Origin: JACCXG01 sp963785755 | GTDB taxonomy: Bacteria > Acidobacteriota > Vicinamibacteria > Vicinamibacterales > 2-12-FULL-66-21 | DNA: 64,000 bases | Direction: 5' to 3' | NCBI GenBank assembly: GCA_963785755.1 | Contig: CAWAXG010000060.1 | Span: 92,566 to 156,565 of the forward strand | Part shown: piece by piece, positions 28,980 through 38,223 of the stretch | How the letters are laid out: each line of letters opens with the position of its first letter | How positions within the stretch are numbered: the first letter of the stretch is position 1 | The notes under the pieces: model-generated | Databases searched by the model: none | What the model was told of the DNA's origin: nothing | The model's input: only the letters and a program-made list of their open reading frames with translations | Program-made: the position numbers and the translations under genes

Positions 28980-31106
28980 ATGGAACGGATCGATCTTCAT
29001 CCCACTCACACCGTCGCGGGACACAAGCTTCGGCCGGGTCGCGCATTTCCCTTCGGCGCCACGTTCGTACCCGGCGGCGTGAACTTCTCGGTCTTCTCGC
29101 GTCACGCGACCGACTGCACGCTCGTCCTCTTCGACAAAGGCGCTGCGCAACCGAAAGCGGAAATCCCGTTCCCCGATGCGTTTCGCATCGGCAACGTGTT
29201 CTCGATGATCGTGTTCGATCTCGATTTCGAGAACGTGGAGTACGGCTACCGGATGGACGGACCGTTCGCGCCGCACGAAGGACACCGGTTCGACCGGACC
29301 AAGATCCTGCAGGATCCGTACGCGCGCGCGATTGGCGGACGGGACTCGTGGCGCGCCCAGCCGGACTGGAACAACGTCTATCCGCATCGATCGCGACTGG
29401 TCCTGGACGACTTCGACTGGGAGGGTGAGCGGCCGCTCGAACGGCCCGCCGAAGATCTGATCATCTACGAGATGCACGTGCGGAGCTTCACCGCCCACCC
29501 GTCGTCGGGCGAACGAGCGCCGGGAACTTTCGCGGCCATTCGCGGCAAGCTCCCGTATTTGAAGGAGCTTGGCGTGAATTGCGTCGAGCTCATGCCGATG
29601 TACGAGTTCGACGAGTTCGAGAACAGCAGGCCGAGCCCGGTCACCGGCGACACGCTGCTCAATTACTGGGGCTACAGCACGGTCGGGTTTTTCGCGCCGA
29701 AGGCCGGCTTCGCCGCGACCGGCCGGTTCGGGATGCAGGTCGACGAATTCAAGACGCTCGTCAAGGAGCTGCACAAGAACGGCATCGAGGTCATCCTCGA
29801 CGTGGTGTTCAACCACACGGCGGAGGGGAACGAGCAGGGCCCGACGCTCTGCTTCCGGGGGATCGACAACAAGACCTACTACATGCTGACGCCCGAGGGC
29901 TACTACTTCAACTTCAGTGGCACGGGGAACACGCTCAACTGCAACAATCCCATCGTGCGAAACATGGTGCTCGATTGCCTGCGCTACTGGGCGGCCGAGT
30001 ACCACGTCGACGGCTTCCGGTTCGATCTGGCGGCCATTCTCGGGCGCGACCAGAACGGCGCCCCGTTGTCGAATCCGCCGCTGCTCGAGAGCCTGGCCTA
30101 CGATCCGATCCTCGCCAAGTGCAAACTGATTGCGGAGGCATGGGACGCCGGCGGCTTGTACCAGGTGGGCTCGTTCCCGGCGTTCGGCCGGTGGGCCGAA
30201 TGGAACGGCAAGTATCGCGACGCGGTGCGCAAGTTCATCAAAGGAGATGCGGGTCTGGTCGGCGAGATGGCACAACGCGTTCAAGGCTCGCCGGACCTCT
30301 ACGCGGCAGCCGCCCGCGGCGCCGCGGCCACGATTAATTTCGTGACCTGCCACGACGGCTTTACGCTGGCGGATCTCGTCACCTACGACAACAAGCACAA
30401 CGAGGCGAACGGCGAGGAGAACCGCGACGGCGCCAACGACAACTACAGCTGGAATTGCGGATGGGAAGGTCCGACCGACGATCCGGAGGTCACGTCGCTG
30501 CGGCAGCGCCTGATGAAGAACGCCATGGCGATCCTGTTCATCAGCCGTGGTGTGCCGATGCTCCTCATGGGTGACGAGATGGGGCGCAGCCAGAAGGGGA
30601 ACAACAACGCCTACTGCCACGACAACGAGCTGACCTGGCTCGATTGGCGCCTGTACCGGGACAACCACGAGCTGTTCCGGTTCGTGCGGACGCTGATCGC
30701 GTTCCGCAACGCCCATCCGGTGCTCCGCAGTGCGCACCACTTTCGCAATACCGATTACGTTGGCAGCGGCTTTCCCGATATCAGCTGGCACGGTGTAACG
30801 CCCTGGGCCGCCGACTGGAGCGGCTACAGCCGGACGCTTGCGTTCATGCTCTGTGGGCACCACGCACGCGGCGGCACGGTAAAAGACGATCACTTGTACG
30901 TGATCATGAACATGCACTGGGAGGGCTGCGAATTCGGGCTGCCAGGCCTTCCCGAGCCCTACCGCTGGCGCGTCTTCGCGAACACGGCCGCGACAGCTCC
31001 CGAGGACGTATGGGAGCCAGGGACCGAGCCGGTACTCCACGATCAACGGCGGTTTGTGACCGGCGCACGGTCGGTGGCCATTCTCGTCGGGCGTGCGACA
31101 ACGTAG
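28980..31106 (+). CDS. glgX: Glycogen debranching enzyme GlgX (isoamylase type, GH13)
   Basis: 708 residues, normal for the family. N-terminal CBM48-like domain (FPFGATFVPGGVNFSVFSRH) then GH13 barrel: catalytic nucleophile Asp in DGFRFDLAAILG, acid/base Glu in LIAEAWDAGG, and VTCHDGFTLADLVTYDNKHN typical of isoamylases. It hydrolyses alpha-1,6 branches of glycogen or limit dextrins in the cytoplasm. It is flanked by two STAS genes on the same strand (8 bases upstream, 69 bases downstream) and sits in one transcription unit with the switch proteins, which is unusual; no other glg gene is present in the window. Confidence 0.95.
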   Translation: MERIDLHPTHTVAGHKLRPGRAFPFGATFVPGGVNFSVFSRHATDCTLVLFDKGAAQPKAEIPFPDAFRIGNVFSMIVFDLDFENVEYGYRMDGPFAPHEGHRFDRTKILQDPYARAIGGRDSWRAQPDWNNVYPHRSRLVLDDFDWEGERPLERPAEDLIIYEMHVRSFTAHPSSGERAPGTFAAIRGKLPYLKELGVNCVELMPMYEFDEFENSRPSPVTGDTLLNYWGYSTVGFFAPKAGFAATGRFGMQVDEFKTLVKELHKNGIEVILDVVFNHTAEGNEQGPTLCFRGIDNKTYYMLTPEGYYFNFSGTGNTLNCNNPIVRNMVLDCLRYWAAEYHVDGFRFDLAAILGRDQNGAPLSNPPLLESLAYDPILAKCKLIAEAWDAGGLYQVGSFPAFGRWAEWNGKYRDAVRKFIKGDAGLVGEMAQRVQGSPDLYAAAARGAAATINFVTCHDGFTLADLVTYDNKHNEANGEENRDGANDNYSWNCGWEGPTDDPEVTSLRQRLMKNAMAILFISRGVPMLLMGDEMGRSQKGNNNAYCHDNELTWLDWRLYRDNHELFRFVRTLIAFRNAHPVLRSAHHFRNTDYVGSGFPDISWHGVTPWAADWSGYSRTLAFMLCGHHARGGTVKDDHLYVIMNMHWEGCEFGLPGLPEPYRWRVFANTAATAPEDVWEPGTEPVLHDQRRFVTGARSVAILVGRATT

Positions 31107-31175
31107 TGAGATGTAAGTTCAGGCGCATTCTGAGGCGCCAGAGTAGACACGTGGATCGGGTCTCAAGGAGGAACG

Positions 31176-31511
31176 ATGGCGTTCAGTGCGACGACTGAAG
31201 TGACGAGCGGCATTGCCCGCATTACGCTGGCAGGTGAGCTCGACGCCAGCTCGGCCCCCGACTTCAAGGCGGCGATCGAGAGCATCGTTGGCCAGCGTCC
31301 TCGATCTCTGGTGCTCTTGATGAAGGAACTGGAATACATGGCGAGCGCCGGCCTGCGCGTGCTGATCTTCGCGAAACAGAAGCTCGGCGTCGGCACCGAC
31401 CTGTTCATCGTCGGCGCGCAGCCGTCGATCGTCGAAACGCTGCAGATGACAGGGTTCCACCACAGCGCCGTGTTGCTCGACGAATACGACGCGGCGCGCA
31501 TTGAACAATAG
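31176..31511 (+). CDS. STAS-domain anti-sigma-factor antagonist 2
   Basis: 111 residues, with AAGGAGG 6 bases before the ATG. GIARITLAGELDASSAPDFK is the STAS opening and LEYMASAGLRVLIFAKQK the phospho-acceptor loop; Ser is kept at the SpoIIAA Ser58 position although the preceding Asp is Ala. It starts 69 bases after GlgX and its stop is 2 bases before the kinase gene, so STAS and kinase are probably co-translated as an antagonist and anti-sigma pair. It is a paralogue of the STAS protein at 28632. Confidence 0.92.
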   Translation: MAFSATTEVTSGIARITLAGELDASSAPDFKAAIESIVGQRPRSLVLLMKELEYMASAGLRVLIFAKQKLGVGTDLFIVGAQPSIVETLQMTGFHHSAVLLDEYDAARIEQ

Positions 31512-31513
31512 GC

Positions 31514-31948
31514 ATGGATCCGCTTCGCGTGCCTGCCCGGCTGGAGGCGCTCGCGACCATCCGGGAGTACGTGCGGCGTGCGGCGGACGCTGGCGGCATC
31601 GGCAAGAGCGCGGCCTACCGCCTTCAGCTCGCGGTCGACGAAGTCGCAGCCAACATCGTCGTGCATGGCATCGGCGCGGGCGAGGCTGACGAGATCATCC
31701 TGGTCAACGCCATCATCGATGATGACGCCGTGAGAATCGTCCTGGAGGACACGGGACCCCAGTTCAACCCGCTCGACAAGCAGGACCCCGCCGATCTGGA
31801 CCGGCCAGCCGAGAACCGCCAGGTAGGCGGCCTCGGCGTGTTCCTCGCGATTCGCAACGTCGACAGTTTCGAGGACGATCGCGTCGGCGAAATCAATCGC
31901 AACACGCTCGTCATGCGCCGGCACGCGGCGACCGCCGGCGCCCGCTGA
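31514..31948 (+). CDS. Anti-sigma-factor-type Ser/Thr kinase (HATPase_c, RsbW/SpoIIAB-like)
   Basis: 144 residues. GHKL ATP-binding motifs: N box LAVDEVAANIVVHG, G1 LEDTGPQFNP and G2 VGGLGVFLAIRN. This single-domain layout matches RsbW/SpoIIAB, which phosphorylate a STAS antagonist and otherwise bind a partner such as a sigma factor. No sigma-factor gene lies nearby, so the controlled partner may be elsewhere or may not be a sigma factor at all. The start lies 2 bases after the STAS stop and the gene ends 21 bases before the phosphatase. Confidence 0.92.
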   Translation: MDPLRVPARLEALATIREYVRRAADAGGIGKSAAYRLQLAVDEVAANIVVHGIGAGEADEIILVNAIIDDDAVRIVLEDTGPQFNPLDKQDPADLDRPAENRQVGGLGVFLAIRNVDSFEDDRVGEINRNTLVMRRHAATAGAR

Positions 31949-31969
31949 CGCGCCCGAGACCTTCCTCTG

Positions 31970-33808
31970 ATGGATTCTCAACCTGCACGCATCCTCCTTG
32001 TCGCGAGCGACCCGGAGATGTCGACAACGCTCCGGACGAACCTGTCGGAAGCGGGCTACGACGTCACCGCCATCGAACAGATCGACGCTGCGCTGACCGA
32101 ACTGCGCTCCCGGAATTTCGACATGGTCCTGGTCGGCCTCAGAGAGAACGGCAGCCACGGCGACAGCCTGCTGGCGCGCCGCAGCGAACCGCGGCTGCAG
32201 TCGGTGCCGCTGCTCGCCCTCGCGCCGCGCGAGACGTCGGCCGGCACGCTGCGGAAGGCGCTCGAGCTTGGCGCCGACGATTACCTGCAGGAGCCGTTCG
32301 ATCCGTATCTGCTGAGGTGGGCCGTCGAGGGATGGCTCGAGCGGGCGCGCCTGCGGTCTATCGAGGACGCGAGCCTGCAGCAGCTCCAGCGCCTGTCTCA
32401 CGACCTGCAGGAGGTCATCCTGCCGCTCGGGATCTCGCTGTCGACCGAGAAGGACAGCAACCGCATGCTCGAACGCATTCTTCTCGAAGCCAAGTCTCTC
32501 TGCGGGGCAGACGCCGGGACGCTCTACGTCCGCACGAAGGACGAAAGGCTCCAGTTCTCGATCATGCTGACGGATTCGCTGGGTATCGCCCTTGGCGGAA
32601 CCACGGGCAAGCCGATTCCATTCGAGCCGCTTCGGCTGTTCGATCCGGCGACCAGCGCGCCGAACCATCGCAACATCGCGACGCACGTCGCGCTGACCGG
32701 CCAATCCGTCAATATCTCCGACATCTACAGCACGAAAGCCTTCGACTTTTCGAAGACACGGGAGTTCGACAAGCGCAACAACTATCGGTCGGTATCGACG
32801 TTGACCGTGCCGCTGAAGAACAACGCCGATCAGGTGATCGCAGTGCTTCAGCTCCTGAACGCGCTGAGTCCGGGCACGAAACAAGCGGTCGCTTTCGAGT
32901 CGTACCACCAGCTCGTCGTCGAATCGCTGACCTCACAGGCGGCCGTAGTCTTCAACAATCAGCTGCTCCGGCTGCGCGAGCAGGAGCTGCTGAAGTTCGA
33001 GCGTGATCTGCAGATCGGCCGCCAGATTCAGCAGGGGTTCCTTCCCGAGACCCTGCCCTCCCCGCCGGGATGGCAGATCGCCGCACGATTCTCACCCGCG
33101 CGGGAGGTTGCGGGCGATTTCTACGACGCATTCATGATTGCGCCGGATCACCTGTGCTTCGTGGTCGCGGACGTCTGCGACAAAGGCGTGGGTGCGGCAT
33201 TGTTCATGGCGCTCGTGCGAAGTCTGATCCGCGTCTACACCCAGCAGCGGTACTCCGTGCTTTCGGCAGACCCCTCGGCGGCATCGTTCGGCGGCGAAGG
33301 GCCGGCTGCGATCGGCGCCGGAGGCATGGCGCTCAAAGAGGCGGTGATTCTCACGAACGACTACATCGGACAGAACCACCTCAGCATGAACATGTTCGCC
33401 ACCGTCTTCGCCGGGGTCGTCAACCTCGAGGACGGCAGGGTCGCGTACGTGAACGGGGGGCACAATCCACCCGTCATTCTCACGGCCGCGTCAAAGGAAG
33501 TGCGGCTTCCGACCACGGGACCAGCCGTCGGAATGTTGCCGGGATTCCAGTTCTTCGTCGAACAGGCGCGCATGGATCCAGGAGATCTGCTCGTCGCGTT
33601 CACCGATGGGATCCCCGACGCGCGTGATCCGCAGGGGCAGTTCTTCACCGAGCGCCGGCTCCTTCGCATCGTCGAAGGGATGGGTGGGATGGCGGCGGAG
33701 CAGGTCGCGTCCGAGATCCAGGAGCAGCTCGTGGCGCACATCTCGACGGCGGCTCAGTTCGACGACATCACGATGGTCGTGATCCGGCGCGAGCCAGGGC
33801 CGGCCTAG
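31970..33808 (+). CDS. SpoIIE/RsbU-type phosphatase with degenerate receiver and GAF domains
   Basis: 612 residues. Residues 1-125 resemble a response-regulator receiver, but the phospho-acceptor Asp is replaced by Gly (MVLVGLREN), the Thr by Ala (LALAPRE) and the Lys by Gln (DYLQEPF), so it is a pseudo-receiver. A GAF domain spans about 165-330. The C-terminal PP2C/SpoIIE domain (about 375-608) keeps GDFYDAF, VVADVCDKGVGAALFMAL, NGGHNPP, FTDGIPDA and FDDITMVVI, so phosphatase activity is expected. It should dephosphorylate the STAS proteins at 28632 and 31176, opposing the kinase just upstream. The GAF domain would supply the signal; its ligand is unknown. Confidence 0.92.
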   Translation: MDSQPARILLVASDPEMSTTLRTNLSEAGYDVTAIEQIDAALTELRSRNFDMVLVGLRENGSHGDSLLARRSEPRLQSVPLLALAPRETSAGTLRKALELGADDYLQEPFDPYLLRWAVEGWLERARLRSIEDASLQQLQRLSHDLQEVILPLGISLSTEKDSNRMLERILLEAKSLCGADAGTLYVRTKDERLQFSIMLTDSLGIALGGTTGKPIPFEPLRLFDPATSAPNHRNIATHVALTGQSVNISDIYSTKAFDFSKTREFDKRNNYRSVSTLTVPLKNNADQVIAVLQLLNALSPGTKQAVAFESYHQLVVESLTSQAAVVFNNQLLRLREQELLKFERDLQIGRQIQQGFLPETLPSPPGWQIAARFSPAREVAGDFYDAFMIAPDHLCFVVADVCDKGVGAALFMALVRSLIRVYTQQRYSVLSADPSAASFGGEGPAAIGAGGMALKEAVILTNDYIGQNHLSMNMFATVFAGVVNLEDGRVAYVNGGHNPPVILTAASKEVRLPTTGPAVGMLPGFQFFVEQARMDPGDLLVAFTDGIPDARDPQGQFFTERRLLRIVEGMGGMAAEQVASEIQEQLVAHISTAAQFDDITMVVIRREPGPA

Positions 33809-33838
33809 TTCGGCCCGGCGGCGCAGCGTTCCGCCCAC

Positions 33839-35551
33839 ATGCATCCAGACATCCTCACCCAGATCGCCCTCGCCATCGTCACGGCGACCGTGTTCGCGTT
33901 CGTGGCGAAGTTCACGCGTCAGCCGCTGATCCTTGGTTACATCGCGGCAGGTGTGGCGATCGGCCCGACCGAGGGGCTCGGGTGGATCACCCCGCACGAC
34001 ATCGAACCGATCGCCGAGCTCGGCCTGATCCTCCTGCTGTTCATGATCGGCCTCGAGATCGACCTGAAAAAGCTGCGGCAGGCGGGGACGAGACTGGCCA
34101 CGGCCGGCGGGACGCAGTTCCTGATCTGCGCCGGGCTCGGCCTCCTGGTCGCGCCGCTGATCGGTTTTCCGCGCGGAGGCGGATCGTTCGCGGCCGTCTA
34201 CTTCGCCGTGGCGATGGCGCTGTCGAGCACGATGATTGTCGTGAAGCTGCTGTACGACAAGTCGGAGCTCGATACGGTCCCGGGGCGCATCACGCTCGGG
34301 ATCCTCGTCTTCCAGGATATCTGGGCGATCCTCTTCCTCGCGCTGCAGCCCGACCTGAGGAACCCGGCACCGCTCGTGCTGCTGGCGTCGCTGGCCAAAG
34401 GCGTCGCCGTCGTGCTCTTTGCCATGTCGGCGAGCCGCTGGATCCTGCCGTTGCTGTTCCGATCGATCGCCAAGCTGCCCGAGTTGATGATCCTCGGCGC
34501 CCTCGGGTGGTGTTTCCTCATCGTGCTCATCGCCGCGCAGCTGGGACTCTCGAAGGAGATGGGAGCGCTCATCGCGGGCGTCGCGCTGTCGACGTTCCCC
34601 TACAACCTCAACGTGATCTCGAAGGTGATCAGCCTCCGCGACTTCTTCATCACGCTGTTCTTCGTCATCCTGGGTGCGCAGATTCCACGGCCGAGCGTGG
34701 ACATTCTCGGAGCGGCTATCGCCGCGTCGACGTTCGTCGTGCTCTCGCGATTCCTCTCGGTGACGTCGGTGCTCTACCTGCTCGGCAGCGGCACGCGGGT
34801 CAGCCTCGTTCCCGCGATCAACCTGTCTCAGGTCAGCGAGTTCTCGCTGGTCATCTGCACGCTCGGCGTCGGTCTGGGCCACATCGACGCGCGCGTGCTG
34901 TCGGTCGTCGTCCTGACGCTCGTCATCACCGCCGTGGCCAGCACCTACGCGATTCTCTACAACTACGAGATCTACTCGATCCTGGATCCTCTCCTGCGGC
35001 GGCTCGGGATGCGTGATGTCGCCGAGACCCCGGCCGACACGCACGCGCCCGGACGGCCGATCGTCTTCCTCGGTTTCTTCCGCTACGCGAGCTCACTGCT
35101 GCACGAGCTGATCGCGCTCGACCCCGAGCTCGCTCATCGCATCGCGGTCGTGGATTTCAACCCGGACGTGAAGAAAGAGCTCGATCGTCGCGGGATTCTG
35201 GCGATCTACGGCGACATCAGCCATGCCGACACGCTGCACCACGCCAACATTCACGATGCGCGCGTGATCGTCAGCACGATTCCCGACAGCGTGCTCAAGG
35301 GAACCACCAACGCGCAGCTGATCAAGATCGCCGAGAAGCTCGCGCCGCACGCCCGAACGATCGTGACGGCGGAAACGTTCACCGGCGTTCGTGACCTGTA
35401 CGCCCAGGGCGCGTCGTTCGTGTTTTCACCGCGCATCATGAACGCGCGCGAGCTCGCCAGGACGGTGGTCGCCGCAGTGGAACGCGATCTCGAACCCGAG
35501 CGGCAGTCCGAGATGCTGGCGCTCAGCACACGCGTCGAAGTGCTGCCGTAA
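33839..35551 (+). CDS. Kef-type monovalent cation:proton antiporter (CPA2) with TrkA-N-like domain
   Basis: 570 residues. About 12 membrane helices over residues 1-390, with ILGYIAAGVAIGPTEGLGW and the conserved LLLFMIGLEIDLKKL, plus VFQDIWAILFLAL and NLSQVSEFSLVICTLGVG typical of KefB/KefC and related antiporters. The C-terminal 150 residues resemble a TrkA-N/RCK Rossmann domain, but the dinucleotide loop reads IVFLGFFRYASSLLHEL rather than GxGxxG, so NAD(H) regulation may be altered. It begins 30 bases after the phosphatase and is probably the last gene of the run. It would move K+ or Na+ against protons across the inner membrane. Confidence 0.9.
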   Translation: MHPDILTQIALAIVTATVFAFVAKFTRQPLILGYIAAGVAIGPTEGLGWITPHDIEPIAELGLILLLFMIGLEIDLKKLRQAGTRLATAGGTQFLICAGLGLLVAPLIGFPRGGGSFAAVYFAVAMALSSTMIVVKLLYDKSELDTVPGRITLGILVFQDIWAILFLALQPDLRNPAPLVLLASLAKGVAVVLFAMSASRWILPLLFRSIAKLPELMILGALGWCFLIVLIAAQLGLSKEMGALIAGVALSTFPYNLNVISKVISLRDFFITLFFVILGAQIPRPSVDILGAAIAASTFVVLSRFLSVTSVLYLLGSGTRVSLVPAINLSQVSEFSLVICTLGVGLGHIDARVLSVVVLTLVITAVASTYAILYNYEIYSILDPLLRRLGMRDVAETPADTHAPGRPIVFLGFFRYASSLLHELIALDPELAHRIAVVDFNPDVKKELDRRGILAIYGDISHADTLHHANIHDARVIVSTIPDSVLKGTTNAQLIKIAEKLAPHARTIVTAETFTGVRDLYAQGASFVFSPRIMNARELARTVVAAVERDLEPERQSEMLALSTRVEVLP

Positions 35552-35579
35552 GGCAGCACGCCGCGGGAAGTGCTGCCGT
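35537..35579. repeat. Stop-codon hairpin and direct repeat after the antiporter
   Basis: TGCTGCC and GGCAGCA (35541-35547 and 35552-35558) pair as a 7-bp stem whose 4-base loop holds the start of the TAA stop codon. The 13-base word GAAGTGCTGCCGT (35537-35549) recurs at 35567-35579. It may end the long co-directional run; no T-run follows, so termination would be inefficient or Rho-assisted. Confidence 0.4.
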
Positions 35580-35671
35580 GAGCCGCGTGTGGTTTCCATT
35601 GACAAGGGATAGGCGGTCATACATTCTGAAGCCTCCCCAAGAGGCAGACGGAACTCTCAGGAGGTAAGGTA

Positions 35672-37029
35672 ATGCGGATTCGGCACGCTGCATGGACAGG
35701 GTTCATCGTGGCAGCATTCATTCCCGGCGTCGCCGCGGCCCAGGCCCAGACGCTCTCAGAGATCGTGCCTGGCCTTCTGGATCGAGAACACCTTCACCAA
35801 TGCGATTGCGGGACCACCTGCCGTCAATCACCGCGAGCACTTTTTCGCAGCCGGAACCGATCAGCGGAGTGCGCCGGACCTCATCAACCAGGCGATCATC
35901 GCGCAGCTTTCTACTTATCCGCTCGGCTCATCGTCCGGCAGCATGACCTACGCATTCGATGCCGCCCTCGGATCGTTCACGCGATCGAGTGAAAGCTTCG
36001 GACCCTCGTTCGCCGAGCGGCCGCTCACGATCGGGCGGGGCAAATTCAGCTTCGGGTTCAACGTGCAGCACTCGAGCTACGACTCGTTCGAAGGGAAGGA
36101 TCTCGAAGGCGGCGAGATGAAGTTCTATATGAGTCCACAACAACTGCTGTCCGGCGGCCAATCCGCCGCCGAGCAGTTCCTGGAGCCGCCCTTCGAAGGA
36201 GACCTCACCGAGGTCGGGCTGGCGATGGACCTGAAGACCGACATGTTTTCCTTCTTCGGGAACTACGGTCTGACCGATCGGCTCGACCTCGGGTTTGCCG
36301 TTCCAATCGTCCGTGTCGATCATGTCGGCAACAGCTGACGAATTCGCTCGTGCGTCTGGCAACCGAAACGAACCCGACTATCCATACGGTTTACAGAGGA
36401 GCAAATCAGTCAGTTCCCCGGTTCCGATGCGAACGTGCTCGGTGCGCACGGAGTCGGGCAACTACAGCGGCATTGGCGACATCCTGCTGCGGACGAAGCT
36501 CAACCTCGGTCAGTCACCACGCGGGGCCGGCGCGGTGGCACTCGACCTGCGGCTGCCGACGGGTGACGAGGAGAATCTGGCTGGAATCGGGGAGACTCAG
36601 ATCAAGCTTCTCGGTATCGGAGCTTTCAACGTCGGCCGCGTTTCGCCGCATGTGAACGCCGGCTATACCTTCTCGACAGGCGACGTCGCTGACGAATGGA
36701 ATTACGTGTTCGGCTTCGACGCCAGCATCGTGCCGCGCTTGAGCGTCGCCGCTGATATCGTCGGACGGGTCCTGCGGGACGTGGGACGCTTCGAGGAGGG
36801 CCCTCTGACGTTCGATATCAGGACGGCCGCGCAAGCGGCGCTGCAGGAAACGACCTTCCAGCAGCTCCAGCTTCAGGAAGGTAACCTCCACGTGGCGCTC
36901 GGCGCCGTAGGGTTCAAGGTGAACGTGGGAAGTACGTTCCTCTTTACGACGAACATTCTGTTTCCGCTGACCGACGCCGGACTGAAGTCCAGCGTCACAC
37001 CAGTGTTCGGCTTCGACTACACGTTCTGA
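35672..37029 (+). CDS. Paralogue of the 630-1931 barrel-like protein (several frameshifts)
   Basis: AGGAGGTAAGGTA precedes the ATG, then a signal peptide (FIVAAFIPGVAAAQAQ). The reading must shift at about 35780 (one extra G; resumes IENTFTNAIAGP), about 36330, about 36400 and about 36460; the pieces then read as one protein ending in FGFDYTF. Shared with the paralogue: TLSEIVPGL, FDAALGSFTRSSESFGPSFAE, LTIGRGKFSFGFNVQ, LRLPTGDEENLAGIGE and a C-terminal Phe. Conservation in every piece argues for indel errors or very recent decay. Outer-membrane location is inferred; function is unknown. Confidence 0.72.
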
Positions 37030-37077
37030 GCGCTCGGACGGGGCGTCGCGGCCAGAGCCGCGACGCCCATCCTCACG

Positions 37078-38223
37078 TTACGCAATCCCCTTCTTGAACT
37101 CGGCGATGTCGGCGGCCGAGACCGAAACGCGGACCGGCGTCTTGTTCGGGCCGCCCGTGGCCTTGTTGTCCGGACCGATCATGCGGCCGCCTGCCGACGA
37201 ACCCGACTGCCCCGAGCTCGACTGCTGCCCGCCGGAAAGGCTGCTGGCGATGCTGCCGACCCCGAAGCCGCCTTTCTTCTTCGGCTCCTCTTTCTTCTCC
37301 TCTTCCTTCTTGGCAGTTCGGCATCCTTCGTGGACGATCCGCCGCCGGCGACACCGCGCGTGCCTTCCTCGACCGTCGTGACCTCGACGACCGGCTTCGC
37401 GTCGAACTTGATGAAGCTGGCGTAGCGGGGCTGCGCGGTCGCCGTCGCTGACAGCCTGGCGTCCTTGATGGCCTTGTTGATTTTGCTGACGCGCTCCTCG
37501 AGCTGCGGATGCGAGGCAAACAGCCCGTTCGGCTGAGCGACGCCCTTGTTTCTCGCCGCCAGATGGGTGAGGAATTCAATCAGGCCTTTCGGCGAGTACC
37601 CCACCCTGTTGGTCATCGCGGCACTGACCCTGTCCGCCTCGTTCTCGTCGTCCCGATCGAACTTGTTCTCGAACAGCATCGTTGTAGCTGGCATCGGCCA
37701 GCTAGGCTCAGGACGCTGCCGGCAAGCCCGCCCTCCGCTGCCCGCCACGTCGCGTGCCCACATCGACCATCTTCGCCTTCTGGATGGCCTTGATCGTGTG
37801 CTTCTCCGTGACGTGCGCCAGCTCGTGCGCGAGGACGCCGGCAAGCTCCGATTCGCTCTTGATGAGCCCGAGCGCGCCCTTGGTGATGTGCACGATTCCT
37901 CCCGGCGCGGCATACGCGTTCACGCCTTCGGAGTCGACGACTATGAACTTCCAGTCCAGGCTGGGCCGCGAGCTGGCCTGCGCCAGGACCGTGCCGACGA
38001 GCGTGACGTACTTGGTGACTGCCGGATCCTGGTAGATGCCGAATCGATCGATCAGCTTCGCGCTCACCGCCTCGCCGATCGCGCGCTCGTCCTTCTCGCT
38101 GATGTTGATCTCGGAAAACTTCTTCGCCTGTCCTGCACGCCTGGTGATCTCGCCGACGCCGAACTGCGCGTATGCCGGGCCCGCCGACAGCGAGATCGCG
38201 ACTGCCAAAACGATCTTCTTCAT
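37078..38223 (-). CDS. M48-family zinc metalloprotease, secreted (two or more frameshifts)
   Basis: Signal peptide (IVLAVAISLSAGPAYAQ), then the M48 core with ESELAGVLAHELAHVTEKHT: zinc-binding HEXXH is intact. After about 37740 the frame shifts more than once; the next conserved part is LFENKFDRDDENEADRVSAA, where the EADR motif supplies the third zinc ligand Glu, then RVGYSPKGLIEFL and FASHPQLEERV. A further shift near 37314 leads to a Lys/Glu then Gly/Ser-rich tail ending EFKKGIA at 37078. Total length (1146 nt) is a multiple of three, so the shifts compensate. The ATG overlaps the stop of the CHASE2 cyclase (ATGA). Probably a periplasmic quality-control protease of the BepA/LoiP kind. Confidence 0.82.

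Noticed and set aside
31163..32908. 581-codon minus-strand reading across the STAS, kinase and phosphatase genes
   Set aside because: It crosses three unrelated plus-strand genes with strong family motifs, so it cannot be coding as well.
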